Positions 18,101-25,959 of a stretch of DNA of 64,000 nucleotides are shown one piece after another. Numbering within the stretch: position 1 is the stretch's first letter; every line of letters starts with the position of its first letter. The DNA comes from Polyangiaceae bacterium (lineage in GTDB: Bacteria > Myxococcota_A > Polyangia > Polyangiales > Polyangiaceae), in the NCBI GenBank assembly GCA_020633205.1, contig JACKEB010000017.1, positions 248,001 to 312,000 on the forward strand, in the 5' to 3' direction. A program made the position numbers and the translations under genes. The notes beneath the pieces are model-generated. The model did no database searches and was not told the origin of the DNA. It saw nothing but the letters and a program-made list of their open reading frames with translations.

Positions 18101-18294
18101 CTGCGCCCCGGCCACTCGGTGAACACAATCACCTGAGCGTCGGAGAGATCCGGAATGGCATCCAGCGGACCATTCCGCATGGATATGGCACCCCAGATCC
18201 CGAGCGCCGCGACCACCAACAGCGCGAGCCAGCGGTTCTTCGCGCATAGGGCGATCACGTGGCCAACGACGCCGACTTTTTCGGTCGGTTGCAT
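15127..18294 (-). CDS. cusA: CusA-type RND heavy-metal efflux pump
   Basis: Inner-membrane proton-driven pump of 1055 residues that, with its adaptor and outer-membrane partner, expels Cu(I)/Ag(I). It has the two-fold RND architecture: one membrane helix, a large periplasmic loop, a helix bundle, repeated twice. The helix 4 motif AVAIGAMVDASIILIENIHKR is that of the heavy-metal RND subfamily. Opening residues (WPGRSPDLVEDQITYPI) and the Met-containing periplasmic motifs are typical of CusA. The ATG shares one base with the stop of cusB (TAATG), indicating translational coupling. Family and substrate class are secure; discrimination between copper and silver is not possible by eye. Confidence 0.95.
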   Translation of the reverse strand: MQPTEKVGVVGHVIALCAKNRWLALLVVAALGIWGAISMRNGPLDAIPDLSDAQVIVFTEWPGRSPDLVEDQITYPISSTLLAAPKVKAVRGQSFFGLSFVYVVFEDGTDIYWARSRVMEYLNTAQSKLPDGVTPSIGPDATGAGWVYQYALVDYSGKHDLSELRSLQDWNIRFALESVPGVAEVASVGGFVKQYQVNVDPNKLRSFGIPMTKVIAAVRDANQEVGGRTIEIAGHEQMIRGRGYVKKLSDLESIPLKVRDDGTPVTLAEVAEVQLGPEMRRGVAELNGQGETVGGIVVMRYGENALNVIERVDKRMEEIKQGLPEGVHLEVTYDRSGLIRESIQTLRHTLLEEMLVVSIVIFLFLLHARSALIPVLTLPLGVLLAFIPMYYQGLTISIMSLGGIAVAIGAMVDASIILIENIHKRLELWQDEGGEGSRADVIVHAMQEVGPSVFFSLLIITVSFLPVFTLEATEGRLFKPLAFTKTYSMGFAAILAVTVTPALAVLLIKGKIRGEHHNPVNRWLVRLYSPVVRGVVRHRYWVIGAALLAMLFSIPAFMRLGSEFMPPLNEGAILYMPTAPPGMSVGEATTALQSMDRQLSKFPEVESVFGKMGRARTPTDPAPLSMAEITIQLKPRDQWRPGLSYDDLVKEMDEKLQYPGMPNIWWMPIQTRTEMLATGIRSQLGIKVFGDSLKEIEETAISIEHALEDLPGTRSAFAERSTGGFFADFEVKRGEAARHGLSVADINMVVMSAIGGSNVSEAVEGRERYPINVRYAREFRDDPESLEQVLVATPGGAQIPLSQVATLDFKTGPPMVRSESGKLVGFVFVDVVGRPIADYVKDAKARVQERVKVPAGQRLEWAGQFQYFERAKEKLTYVVPLTLLLVLLLLYFNTKSLAETAIVLLAVPFSLIGAVWLLYLLGFNLSVAVWVGIIALAGLDAETGVVMLLYLTLAHKRRIERGELRSEEDLEEAIVEGAAQRIRPKLMTVLTTLIGLVPVLWSTGTGADVMQRIAAPMVGGLVTSFLLELTVYPAIFAVWKRHTIAPLPQPEEVGG
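15131..15154. terminator. Hairpin between convergent copper operons
   Basis: A nine-base perfect stem (CCCCCAACC / GGTTGGGGG) with a six-base loop lies just inside the 3' end of cusA and immediately after the convergent saccharopine-dehydrogenase-like gene. There is no long T-run, so an intrinsic bidirectional terminator is plausible but not certain. Confidence 0.5.
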
Positions 18295-20123
18295 TACCAG
18301 TGTCCCTCTGCGCTCTTGAGCCGGCTCTCCGCGGCGATCAGGAAGTTACCGCTGCTAACGACACGGTCGCCTGCTTTCAGCCCGTCGAGCACCTCGTAGT
18401 CATCACCGGCTTTGATGCCGACCTTGATCTCTTGCGGCTTGAGTCGCCCCTCGCCGAGGTCCAAGAACACGAGTCGTCGCGGCCCAGCGTAGATCACTGC
18501 GGAAACGGGGACGACCACGCGCTCTCCGCGATCCGCGGAGAGCTCGACGTTCGCGTACATGTCTGGCTTGAGCTCAATCTCACGATTTTTCAGCTCGATT
18601 CGCACCTTGCCGGTGCGAGTGCTACCCGACAGGTACGGGTAGACGAAGCTCACGGTGCCCTCGAACTTCTTGTCTGGCAGGTAGGGCAACGTGACCACAG
18701 CGGGCGCGCCAACTTTGACCAACGGCAGCTCCGCTTCGTAGAGCTCGGTCTCGATCCAGACCTTGTCGAGGTCCGCAATGCGCATCAGGCGCATCCCCGG
18801 CTCGACCGCAGAGCCTTCGAAGACGTTCTTCTCGACGATGTAGCCGCTGGCTGGACTCACGATGGGCACGTAGCGCATCGGCTTGCCGCTCTTCGCTACC
18901 CGCTTGATGGTGGAGCGCGGCACGTCGAGCAGACGTAGCCGCTGTTCGGCGGCTTCTTCCATACCCTTGGTGGCATCGCTGCCGAGCAACCCGCCGTCGC
19001 CGCCAAAGGCCGCGGCGCTCTTCCGTGCGATCAACAAGTCTTGCTGCGCCTGGTAGATCTCCGGGCTGTAGATGGTGAACAGGGAGTGTCCCTTCTTGAC
19101 CCGTTTCCCCGTGGAGTCAGCGAACAACTGCTGGATGAAACCTTTGAATTTCACGGTCACATCGAAGATGCGTGTCTCGTCGTAGGTGATGCGGCCCACG
19201 GCGCGGAGCTGCTTTTTCAAGGCCTTCTTCTCGACCGTCGCGAGCTTCACCCCAATGCGCTGACGTCTAGCCGCATCGACGATAATCACTCCGCTTTCGA
19301 GCTCAGCCTTCGTGACCGGCACCAAGTCCATACCGCAGATCGGGCACTGTCCCGCCGTCGGTTGTTTCACCGACGGATGCATCGGACACGTCCAGTGAGC
19401 GATTTCGTCCGCCCCGGGTTGGGGGTGAGAGTGCTCTGCAAGCTCCTCGGCGGGCTGCAAATGCTTCTCGAGGCTGACCTCGGAGCCACACGTCAGCATC
19501 TTCTGTCCCATATACGGGTTCGAGAGTTGCTCAGTCGGCTGCATCCAGTGCGCGTAGCCATCAGCCATTGGGCACTTGAAGAGGTGCTCGCCCTTCGCGA
19601 GGCGCTCGTCGGTAGCGACCACCGCGACCAACTGTTTGGACAGCGTCCCAAAGGCCTTGCGAGCGTCTTCCAAGCCATCGACACCCTGGATCTCCTGGGC
19701 GCCGGCGATGGCGGCATCAATTGCCTTGCGGATACGTGCGTCTAGCTCCTCGCCTTGCAAGCTCGCGTTCAATGCGGCCTCGAGGCGCTTGGCTGGCCCA
19801 GCGAGCCCATCCGCTGCTGTGTCGCTCGCCAACGCGGACCGCAAGTCTTCATAAGCAAGCAGCGCGGTCTGTAGGCTCGCGAGACGCGTCGCCGAGTACT
19901 CCGTCTTCGGCAGCTCCGGGGGGAGCTCTGCCGGTGGCTTGGCTGGCGCGTGATCCATCCCCGGCATCGCTGACATGTCGGCGCTCGGGGCGGTGGCGAC
20001 GCTTGGAGCTGGCGCCAAGCCGAACCACGCCTGGAGCGGCCCCCGGAAGTAGACGCCCAAGCCCACGAGCACGCCGATCGCGAGCACCGCGGCGATGCGC
20101 CCCGGCCACTTGTTGGCGGTCAC
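18294..20123 (-). CDS. cusB: CusB-type efflux adaptor with DUF3347 and HMBD domains
   Basis: Periplasmic membrane-fusion protein, 609 residues. An N-terminal membrane anchor (about 8-24) and a Met/His-rich stretch (SADMSAMPGMDHA) precede a DUF3347-like helical domain (about 77-220) that ends in FKCPMADGYAHWMQ and NPYMGQKMLTCG. An HMBD module (WTCPMHP...CPICGMDLVPV) comes next, then the beta-barrel and lipoyl-type HlyD adaptor core to the end. Metal sites in the added domains probably capture copper and pass it to the pump. The GTG at 20123 follows GGAGG and overlaps the cusC stop as GTGA; the longer frame upstream would overlap cusC. Confidence 0.92.
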   Translation of the reverse strand: MTANKWPGRIAAVLAIGVLVGLGVYFRGPLQAWFGLAPAPSVATAPSADMSAMPGMDHAPAKPPAELPPELPKTEYSATRLASLQTALLAYEDLRSALASDTAADGLAGPAKRLEAALNASLQGEELDARIRKAIDAAIAGAQEIQGVDGLEDARKAFGTLSKQLVAVVATDERLAKGEHLFKCPMADGYAHWMQPTEQLSNPYMGQKMLTCGSEVSLEKHLQPAEELAEHSHPQPGADEIAHWTCPMHPSVKQPTAGQCPICGMDLVPVTKAELESGVIIVDAARRQRIGVKLATVEKKALKKQLRAVGRITYDETRIFDVTVKFKGFIQQLFADSTGKRVKKGHSLFTIYSPEIYQAQQDLLIARKSAAAFGGDGGLLGSDATKGMEEAAEQRLRLLDVPRSTIKRVAKSGKPMRYVPIVSPASGYIVEKNVFEGSAVEPGMRLMRIADLDKVWIETELYEAELPLVKVGAPAVVTLPYLPDKKFEGTVSFVYPYLSGSTRTGKVRIELKNREIELKPDMYANVELSADRGERVVVPVSAVIYAGPRRLVFLDLGEGRLKPQEIKVGIKAGDDYEVLDGLKAGDRVVSSGNFLIAAESRLKSAEGHW

Positions 20124-21490
20124 TTTGCACCTCCTAGCCTGCACTGGTGAGCGGGCTGCCCGACGGCGCGACACAGCTCCGCGCGGCGCTTCGAGAGCTC
20201 AGCCCAAGCCATCAGCTCAGCCAACTGAATGTCTCGCAGTTTGTTCTCCGCAGAGATCACATCGGAGAAGTCGGTACCCGACGTCTGGTACGCCCCCAAA
20301 CCAACCGACACTTGCTGCTTTGCCACCGGCACGAGGCGCTTCTCGTAGAGCTTCACGATCGCGATCGCTTGGAGCAATCGCCGTCGCTGTTCGTCGACCT
20401 GGAGCCGCAGTTGGTCTGCGACGCGCTTTACCCGACCGCGAGCTGACGCGGCGCGTGCGTTGGCTTCATCGACCGCTCCGTCCCGCGAGCCCTGAGCGAT
20501 GGGCAGCGGCAACTCGACTCCAAGCATCCACTGGTGCTCCGTCATGCGAAACATGCTGGTGTAGGTGCCCGACACGGTGATGTCTGGGTAGTACTGGCGC
20601 TCCGCTACCTCACCGGCAGCCTCCGCCGCACGCACCTCGGCGTCCACGGCTCGCAGCTCCGCTCGATTCCCCAAGGCAATGCGTTGAAGTTCTGGACTAC
20701 TCGGAGGCGCCTCGGTTGCGACGTCGAGCTTGCGCGGAGGCTTCGGCAGCGGCGCGTCAGGCGGTTCGTGCATCAGCACGTTGAGCTGCGCGCGCAGGCT
20801 CTCTTGGTCGGAGCTGAGCACCAAATCTTGCCGCTCCAGCTGCGCCAACTCCACATCGACGGCGACCTGGTCGCGCGCTTGACCGCGACCCACCGCGTAC
20901 TGCGCTCGCACGGCTTCTGCGAGCTTCTTGAGCAGCTCGCGGTGTTCGGCGTTGGTCTCCAGCGCACGGCCGACCAGCCAGTAGTCGTCGTACAGGGTGG
21001 AGGCTTCCTTCGCCAAGTCGAGACGGGTGATCTCCACCCGCTGCTCGACTACCTCCGCTTCGGCGTTGGCTTTGTCTTCGCTGCCGGAGAGCTTGCCCGG
21101 CCAAGGAAAGCGCTGGCTCAGCTTGATGGTCTGGCCGTACGGCACGTCGCTCGCGCCTATCGAGAGCGGAGCGAACTCATACATCAGCATCGGGTCTGGC
21201 AGCGTGGAGACCTGCGCAGGGCGAGCGCGCGCAGCCGTGTACGCTTGCCGCATGGATTCGATCTCCGGGTTTCGCTCGAGCACGGCGCTAACCAGCGACT
21301 TCCGGCTCAGGTTTGGCGCTTTCCGCAGCTTGGCCGTATCGGCGGACGCGCGCGCGGGACTAACGCCGGCGCTGCCGGAGTAGCGAACGGGCGACTCGAT
21401 GCGGGTGCTACTCGCGCAGGCGGGAGCGAGGATGCCGCACGCAAGCGCAGCAAGGAGGCGGACGGTGTGACTAGGGTTGATTTGAAACAT
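20120..21490 (-). CDS. cusC: CusC/TolC-type outer-membrane efflux protein
   Basis: Outer-membrane factor of 456 residues completing the tripartite efflux system. It has a signal sequence with a Cys (LAPACASS) compatible with lipidation, then two repeats of long amphipathic helices and beta-strand segments typical of TolC. Recognisable positions include LPDPMLMYEFAP near the start, LAQLERQDLV in the first coil and the second repeat ELRAVDAEVRAAEAA. The ATG at 21490 is chosen over a 55-residue upstream extension with no signal character; GAGAG stands before it. It leads directly into cusB. Confidence 0.9.
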   Translation of the reverse strand: MFQINPSHTVRLLAALACGILAPACASSTRIESPVRYSGSAGVSPARASADTAKLRKAPNLSRKSLVSAVLERNPEIESMRQAYTAARARPAQVSTLPDPMLMYEFAPLSIGASDVPYGQTIKLSQRFPWPGKLSGSEDKANAEAEVVEQRVEITRLDLAKEASTLYDDYWLVGRALETNAEHRELLKKLAEAVRAQYAVGRGQARDQVAVDVELAQLERQDLVLSSDQESLRAQLNVLMHEPPDAPLPKPPRKLDVATEAPPSSPELQRIALGNRAELRAVDAEVRAAEAAGEVAERQYYPDITVSGTYTSMFRMTEHQWMLGVELPLPIAQGSRDGAVDEANARAASARGRVKRVADQLRLQVDEQRRRLLQAIAIVKLYEKRLVPVAKQQVSVGLGAYQTSGTDFSDVISAENKLRDIQLAELMAWAELSKRRAELCRAVGQPAHQCRLGGAK

Positions 21491-21735
21491 GAAGCTCTCG
21501 GGGCGACGAACCGCCCCCTCACAGCGATGCCGGAAGCACTGGGTGATGGCCAACGAGCAACGGCTACACGCAATGGCGTGAAGCCGGGCCATGCCGGGTG
21601 GTCGACGCGAGCACGTCAACACGAGGCACTCGTGCCCATGACGAACAGGAATCACGCACGAGACGCGGGACCGACGTCAGCAGCGCCGTGTCATATCGAC
21701 ACGCGGCCGCCATGCCTTCCCCACGGAAACGCGAC

Positions 21736-22140
21736 TCAAATCAGGAAGCTGCAGTTTTTCAGATAGAGCGGTGGCCCTAGAGGCGGAGGTCCGCGCGCGA
21801 CCCGGGGGACCTCTTCAACCTCGAGCCGAGGCTCGGAGGCTTCAGGTAAGCTGAGCTCCGCGACCAACACTGCCTGGCTCGGCGGGAGATCCGCTTCGCT
21901 CTGGGCGGAGAGGACCTGAGTCGTCTTGGTCAGTCGTTGCTCACAGCAACCAGGGCGCTCGGCCTTTGCGGGCTGTGGCTTCTTGGCAGCGCGTTGATGT
22001 GCATCGCCGTGGCAACAACAGGAGGCGCCCATCCGCCCTGACATCTTGCAAAGAGTCAGCACGCGCCCCACCGAAGTCGCCGGCAGCAGCAACGCTACCA
22101 GCGCCAACAAGGCAGCCAGCTTGACTCTCAACGCAGACAC
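21736..22140 (-). CDS. Small secreted Cys-rich protein of the cus operon
   Basis: A 134-residue protein with a hydrophobic signal (LAALLALVALLLPAT) and a Cys/His cluster CKMSGRMGASCCCHGD, plus a second PGCCEQR pair, which could bind copper. The C-terminal part is Pro/Glu rich and ends with NCSFLI. The frame is open to 22287, but the signal peptide points to the GTG at 22140; there is no clear Shine-Dalgarno, so the start is uncertain. It lies between the TetR regulator and cusC, with a weak hairpin (near 21687-21705) after it. Similar small proteins often precede Cus-type pumps, but I cannot name a family. Confidence 0.7.
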   Translation of the reverse strand: MSALRVKLAALLALVALLLPATSVGRVLTLCKMSGRMGASCCCHGDAHQRAAKKPQPAKAERPGCCEQRLTKTTQVLSAQSEADLPPSQAVLVAELSLPEASEPRLEVEEVPRVARGPPPLGPPLYLKNCSFLI

Positions 22141-22252
22141 GACGCTCAAGGAAGGTAGCTGCCACACTGCGGCGCCGCAACGGCGTAGCCGCAACAACGA
22201 AACTTGTGCGCGATTTTGCAGGGGCGCAGCGGATTGCAGCTGTGAGCGGGTG

Positions 22253-23041
22253 TCAGCGCTGCTTGAGCAGCGTGAAAAGGAGCTCATTCAGCTCCTGGCG
22301 GTCCAAATCCAAACGACGAGGCCCCGCAGCCTCCAACAACTCAATCCCAAGCGCGATTGCGAGCAGCATCGGCGCCACGGTGGTGGGCGCAGCGTCTAGA
22401 CGCAACGTGGCGCGGCCGTGTTCATTCGATCCGGCGTGTTTATCGAAGCCGACGTGTTCTTCGAAGCTGCCGTTTTGATCGAAACTGCCGGGCTCGTTCA
22501 GGCGCCCCTGCGCGGCCATTTCCCCTAGGTAGCGCCGAATGCGCTCAAAGCTGGCAAGCACGGCTTCGCGCACGTTTGGGATGCGAGCCGCTGCATGCAG
22601 GATCAGAGCGACAGGGAGCCGCCGCGCCTCCCCATCCGGCTCCGGAAAGGGCTGGCTAGGCGCCGGGACAGAACGCGGGGGCGCCGCGCCGGACGGCAAG
22701 GAGAGCCCGTTGCCCAGGAGCTCGGCCTCGAAGCTCTCCAGTGCACGCAGGGCCACCGCCTCAACGAGGTGTTCCCGGCTGCCAAAGTGCACGTTGTAGG
22801 CGCCACGGGTGCGGCCTGCCACGCTGCAGATGACGTCTAGCCCTGGTTGATCGAACCCTTCCTGGATAAACAAGCGCTCGGCGGCGTCGATCAGCGCTTG
22901 GCGAGTCTGCGCCTTCGCCTGGGCACGCGCTGGCCCTAGTTTGCGCCGCCGCTTGCCGCTCTTCGCGCTGTTGACTTCGCGCGACGCGGGCCCAACGACC
23001 TCGGTATCCGCCGCCGAGTTACTCGCTTGCTCTCCAGACAC
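22253..23041 (-). CDS. TetR-family transcriptional regulator
   Basis: A 262-residue repressor-type protein. After a basic, disordered N-terminus (about 45 residues), the TetR DNA-binding domain reads QTRQALIDAAERLFIQEGFDQ...VAGRTRGAYNVHFGSREHLVEAVA (about 47-95), with the usual helix-turn-helix and a Tyr/Phe core. The ligand-binding half contains a low-complexity stretch rich in Asn, Gly and Phe-Asp (GSFDQNGSFEEHVGFDKHAGSNEHG) carrying several His/Asp/Glu residues that might bind metal. It begins with GTG and sits upstream of the cus genes in the same orientation, so it is a candidate regulator of that operon. Ligand unknown. Confidence 0.88.
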   Translation of the reverse strand: MSGEQASNSAADTEVVGPASREVNSAKSGKRRRKLGPARAQAKAQTRQALIDAAERLFIQEGFDQPGLDVICSVAGRTRGAYNVHFGSREHLVEAVALRALESFEAELLGNGLSLPSGAAPPRSVPAPSQPFPEPDGEARRLPVALILHAAARIPNVREAVLASFERIRRYLGEMAAQGRLNEPGSFDQNGSFEEHVGFDKHAGSNEHGRATLRLDAAPTTVAPMLLAIALGIELLEAAGPRRLDLDRQELNELLFTLLKQR

Positions 23042-23210
23042 TGAAGAGAAGCATTAGTCACCCCGAAGGGCCTTGGCAAGTCGCGCCACATTCCGCCCGG
23101 TAACAGCTGCCGTTCCCTGAGCAGATTCCGCTGAGCAGATTCCGCGGCAACGCTATCGAGTGGTGCGACGAGGAGATGCTGCAACCGGGCGCTTTTGCGC
23201 TGATGTTCAC

Positions 23211-23262
23211 GCGCGCCGGATCCTCAGCGGGCTGCCGCGCGCCGGATCCTCACTCGGCTGCC
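23211..23262. repeat. Two tandem 26-base direct repeats
   Basis: Units at 23211-23236 and 23237-23262 begin GCGCGCCGGATCCTCA and differ at a few central bases. They lie directly after the stop of the CAP-domain gene. No function is evident. Confidence 0.7.
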
Positions 23263-23264
23263 GT

Positions 23265-23972
23265 CTACTTGAAGTTCTGGCTGGCCCAGATGCTGCCGTC
23301 CGCCATCTTGTAGAAGCCACAAGCCACCTTCGAGTACTTGTCACTCGACATGTTGATGTAGTGGCCGTGCTCACTGAACGGCTCCCCGGGGCCTTCATTC
23401 CACATCGCCTGCAGGCAGTTTTGAATGACATCGTCATAGCTGCCCCAGCCCGGGCAGGTGTTCTGAGCGAACTCGCCACACATGCCAAAGTTACCGTGAG
23501 CGCCGCCGCCATTCGCGTCGTTGCCTGCCTGCTCATCGGCGCACGCTTCACCGTCGGTCCAACGGGCATACGGGGGCTTGCCCTCGGTCGCGCGAAAGTC
23601 ATTGATACGCTTGACGCAGGCATCGCGGAGGGCATCCAGGGGGTCCGTGGAGCTGCTGCCGCTCGACCCGCCACTGCCCGCGACGCCCGCGGTGCCGGCG
23701 TTCCCCGCGGAACCAGCCGTTGCGCCGGTCCCGCCGGTCGCGCCGTTGCCACCAGACGCGCCGTTACCCCCGTTGCCCGATGCGCCGCTGCCACCCGAAG
23801 CACCACTGCCTCCGGATGCGCCGCTGCCGCCCAAGCCCGCCGTTCCACCTGAGCTGCTATCGCCGTCGGTCTGGATGCACCCGCCGGCCAACGTGAAAAC
23901 GCACGCAAGCGCCAGCACGCTGGCACTGCTCCGTAGTTCGGTCGTCGCCACTCGTGAAACTCGTCGAAGCAT
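23265..23972 (-). CDS. CAP/SCP-domain lipoprotein with Gly/Ser repeat linker
   Basis: A 235-residue surface lipoprotein with lipobox LAGGC. A linker built of GASGGSG/GNGG-type repeats (about 40-105) precedes a CAP (cysteine-rich secretory/PR-1) domain from about 110. CAP motifs include INDFRATEG, the metal-site-like GGGAHGNFGMCGEFAQNTCPGW, and the C-terminal EHGHYINMSSDKYSKVACGFYK with its HYxNM signature. Bacterial CAP proteins bind ligands or partners at the cell surface; the role here is unknown. GGAG stands seven bases before the ATG. The Gly-rich linker style recurs in at least four other lipoproteins of this window, suggesting a common envelope-spacer design. Confidence 0.88.
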   Translation of the reverse strand: MLRRVSRVATTELRSSASVLALACVFTLAGGCIQTDGDSSSGGTAGLGGSGASGGSGASGGSGASGNGGNGASGGNGATGGTGATAGSAGNAGTAGVAGSGGSSGSSSTDPLDALRDACVKRINDFRATEGKPPYARWTDGEACADEQAGNDANGGGAHGNFGMCGEFAQNTCPGWGSYDDVIQNCLQAMWNEGPGEPFSEHGHYINMSSDKYSKVACGFYKMADGSIWASQNFK

Positions 23973-24053
23973 TGTGATCTCCTAGTGAGGCGAATCTGTG
24001 ATTCGCTGAACAAATCAACGCAGCGTTCCTGGTCTCAATAGCAGCCCAAAGGC

Positions 24054-24098
24054 GCAAAACTCGTGCGCCCACAGCTTCGGGGGGCGGGCGAGTTTTGC
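24054..24098. other. Large inverted repeat upstream of the CAP gene
   Basis: Ten-base perfect arms (GCAAAACTCG / CGAGTTTTGC), then a small internal mismatch and a further five-base stem (CGCCC / GGGCG) around an eleven-base loop. It lies about 80-125 bases upstream of the CAP-gene ATG. It could be an operator, an RNA hairpin or a terminator-like element. Confidence 0.5.
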
Positions 24099-24428
24099 AG
24101 CGAGCTGCGGAGACATGGCACTACCAGGGTTGCTGTTGGGGGGAGGGTGTCGTTCAACACCTCGCTCCAGTCATTGCAGCGCGAATCATCGACGAGCGCC
24201 AGCGATTCGGCACAAATATCCCTGCGGTTTTTCATTCAGTGCGGAGCATCCAGTGCTGCGGTCATGCTTGCGTGGTGGCACCGCCCCACATCTCGTGCAC
24301 AACGGGGGCGACGCCCCACGTGCTGGATGTGTGTCCACCGACCACTCGAATCTCCGCATTGGAACTCGCATGACCTGATGGTCAGCGTATCGCTCCGACA
24401 ACCGAACGCTCGCTTGGTCTCACAACTC

Positions 24429-24458
24429 TTTCCCCATAATTTCCTTGGGGAAATTTTT
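24429..24458 (+). terminator. Intrinsic terminator-like hairpin with T-run
   Basis: Stem TTTCCCCA / TGGGGAAA (eight bases, nine-base loop) followed by five T residues at 24454-24458. It is oriented to stop plus-strand transcription, yet no plus-strand gene lies upstream for several kilobases, so it may end a non-coding transcript or block read-through. Confidence 0.5.
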
Positions 24459-24831
24459 CAGCGAGCTGACTCAGCGCCAAGCCGGGCGTCACTCCCAGCC
24501 GACGCGAGGCAGGCGCCGGGGAGTCGGGTCGCAGCGGCTCGGCACCCCGTCCATTCCCCCAGAGCGAGGCGATGAGGCACCGCCATTTGGCCCCGCCCCG
24601 AGAGTTCCGTGTCAACGCTGCGACGCCGTAAGCATTGCGACAAAAAGCCCTAAAACAACGTGTTGCATCGTTTCCGCAACCGTGGCTTGCTCTGCTAACC
24701 AACGAGGCCGACTGGGGGATAGCTGTTCCTCGCGTCCACACGGGCGCGAGCCGAGATGAGCAGGCGCTGCTTGAGACGGCAGACGCGGTCGACCGGAAAC
24801 CCAACACGGACGGGGCGCGGAGGACAACACC

Positions 24832-25959
24832 ATGAAGGCTCAACTCACCACACTGATTGGCGCGATCAGCGCTGCGGCGCTGCTCTCGGTGGCTTGCGAC
24901 GACAAGCCGGCAGAGCCGAGCAAGCCCAGCGAAGCAAAGAAGCCTGAGGCCACGGCAAAGGCCACGCCAAGCGCTGCGCCCAGCGTGGATAAGAACGGTT
25001 TGCCGATCCCCCCGAAGAATCTGCTCAAGCTCAAGATCCCTGATGACAACGAGATGACCAAGGAGAAGGTCGAACTCGGTCATCAGCTGTTCTTCGACAA
25101 GCGCCTGAGCGTGGACGGAAGCCGGTCTTGTTACTCGTGTCACATGAACGAGGACGGTACCGGTGGACACGACCCGCTCGCGATCGGCGCGGGGGACAAG
25201 CCGCTCACCCGCCACGCTCCAGCCATGTGGAACGTCGCGTACCTCCCGAAGCTCTACTGGGACGGCCGAGCCGACAGCCTCGAAGCTCAGATGAAGGGCG
25301 CTTGGGCGGGAGGCAATATGGGCGTCGGAAAGGACAAGCTCGAAGACAAGGCGAAGGAGATCGCCAAGATCGAAGGCTACGCGAAGCAATTCGAAGCGGT
25401 GTTCGGCAAGGACAGCGTCACACCAGACAACATCGCGAAAGCGGTGTCGGCCTATGAGCGCACGCTTTTCTGCGCGGATACGAAATGGGACAAGTCCATG
25501 GCTGGCGACAAGTCCGCCATGAGCAGCGATGAGCAAGCCGGTTGGGAGCTGTTCGTGGGCAAGGCCGCTTGCAACACTTGCCACACGCCGCCCATGTTCT
25601 CTGATGCCTTCGCCGTCGCCGACGGCGCATTCCACAACACCGGCGTCGGCATCGAAGGCAAGAAGCCCGAGGAAGTGGATCCAGGGCGCAAGGCGATCAG
25701 CAAGAGCGAGACGGACTTCGCCGCGTTCAAGACACCCAGCCTGCGCAACGTCGCCAAGACCGCCCCGTACTTCCACGACGGCCACGCCAAGACCTTGGAA
25801 GAAGCAGTCAAGTTCATGGCCAGTGGCGGCTACGACAATCCAAACAAGGACTCGCGACTCGTCGACAAGAAGCTCTCCGACGCAGAGATCAAGCAGATCG
25901 TCGCGTTCCTCGGCGCGCTCAACTGCGAAGGCAAGCTCGAGGAGCCAAAGCTGCCCTAG
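24832..25959 (+). CDS. Di-heme cytochrome c peroxidase (MauG/CcpA family) lipoprotein
   Basis: Reduces hydrogen peroxide in the periplasm with electrons from small cytochromes; family members can instead modify proteins. The 375-residue product has a lipoprotein signal (VACDD), a Pro/Ala/Lys linker, and two heme-binding sites: CYSCH (about 100) and CNTCH (about 245). Other family patterns are ELGHQLFFDKRLSVDGSRSC, YWDGRADSLEAQ, and the C-terminal FKTPSLRNVAKTAPYFHDG with a distal Met in the KFMASGG region. GGAGGA precedes the ATG by eight bases. It seems monocistronic; a strong hairpin follows about 90 bases after its stop. Confidence 0.93.
   Translation: MKAQLTTLIGAISAAALLSVACDDKPAEPSKPSEAKKPEATAKATPSAAPSVDKNGLPIPPKNLLKLKIPDDNEMTKEKVELGHQLFFDKRLSVDGSRSCYSCHMNEDGTGGHDPLAIGAGDKPLTRHAPAMWNVAYLPKLYWDGRADSLEAQMKGAWAGGNMGVGKDKLEDKAKEIAKIEGYAKQFEAVFGKDSVTPDNIAKAVSAYERTLFCADTKWDKSMAGDKSAMSSDEQAGWELFVGKAACNTCHTPPMFSDAFAVADGAFHNTGVGIEGKKPEEVDPGRKAISKSETDFAAFKTPSLRNVAKTAPYFHDGHAKTLEEAVKFMASGGYDNPNKDSRLVDKKLSDAEIKQIVAFLGALNCEGKLEEPKLP

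Larger units (their letters stand above)
23973..24831. other. Long non-coding stretch with two hairpins
   Basis: No frame here shows a recognisable protein. It contains the upstream region of the CAP gene (minus) and of the peroxidase (plus), a large hairpin at 24054-24098 and a terminator-like hairpin with a T-run at 24429-24458. The two hairpins bracket about 400 bases on the plus strand that could be an untranslated RNA, though no promoter was identified. The peroxidase ribosome site GGAGGA lies at the right end. Confidence 0.4.

Noticed and set aside
24115..24575. Several short open frames in the non-coding stretch before the peroxidase.
   Set aside because: They overlap one another in different frames, have no ribosome site or domain, and are crossed by the terminator-like hairpin.
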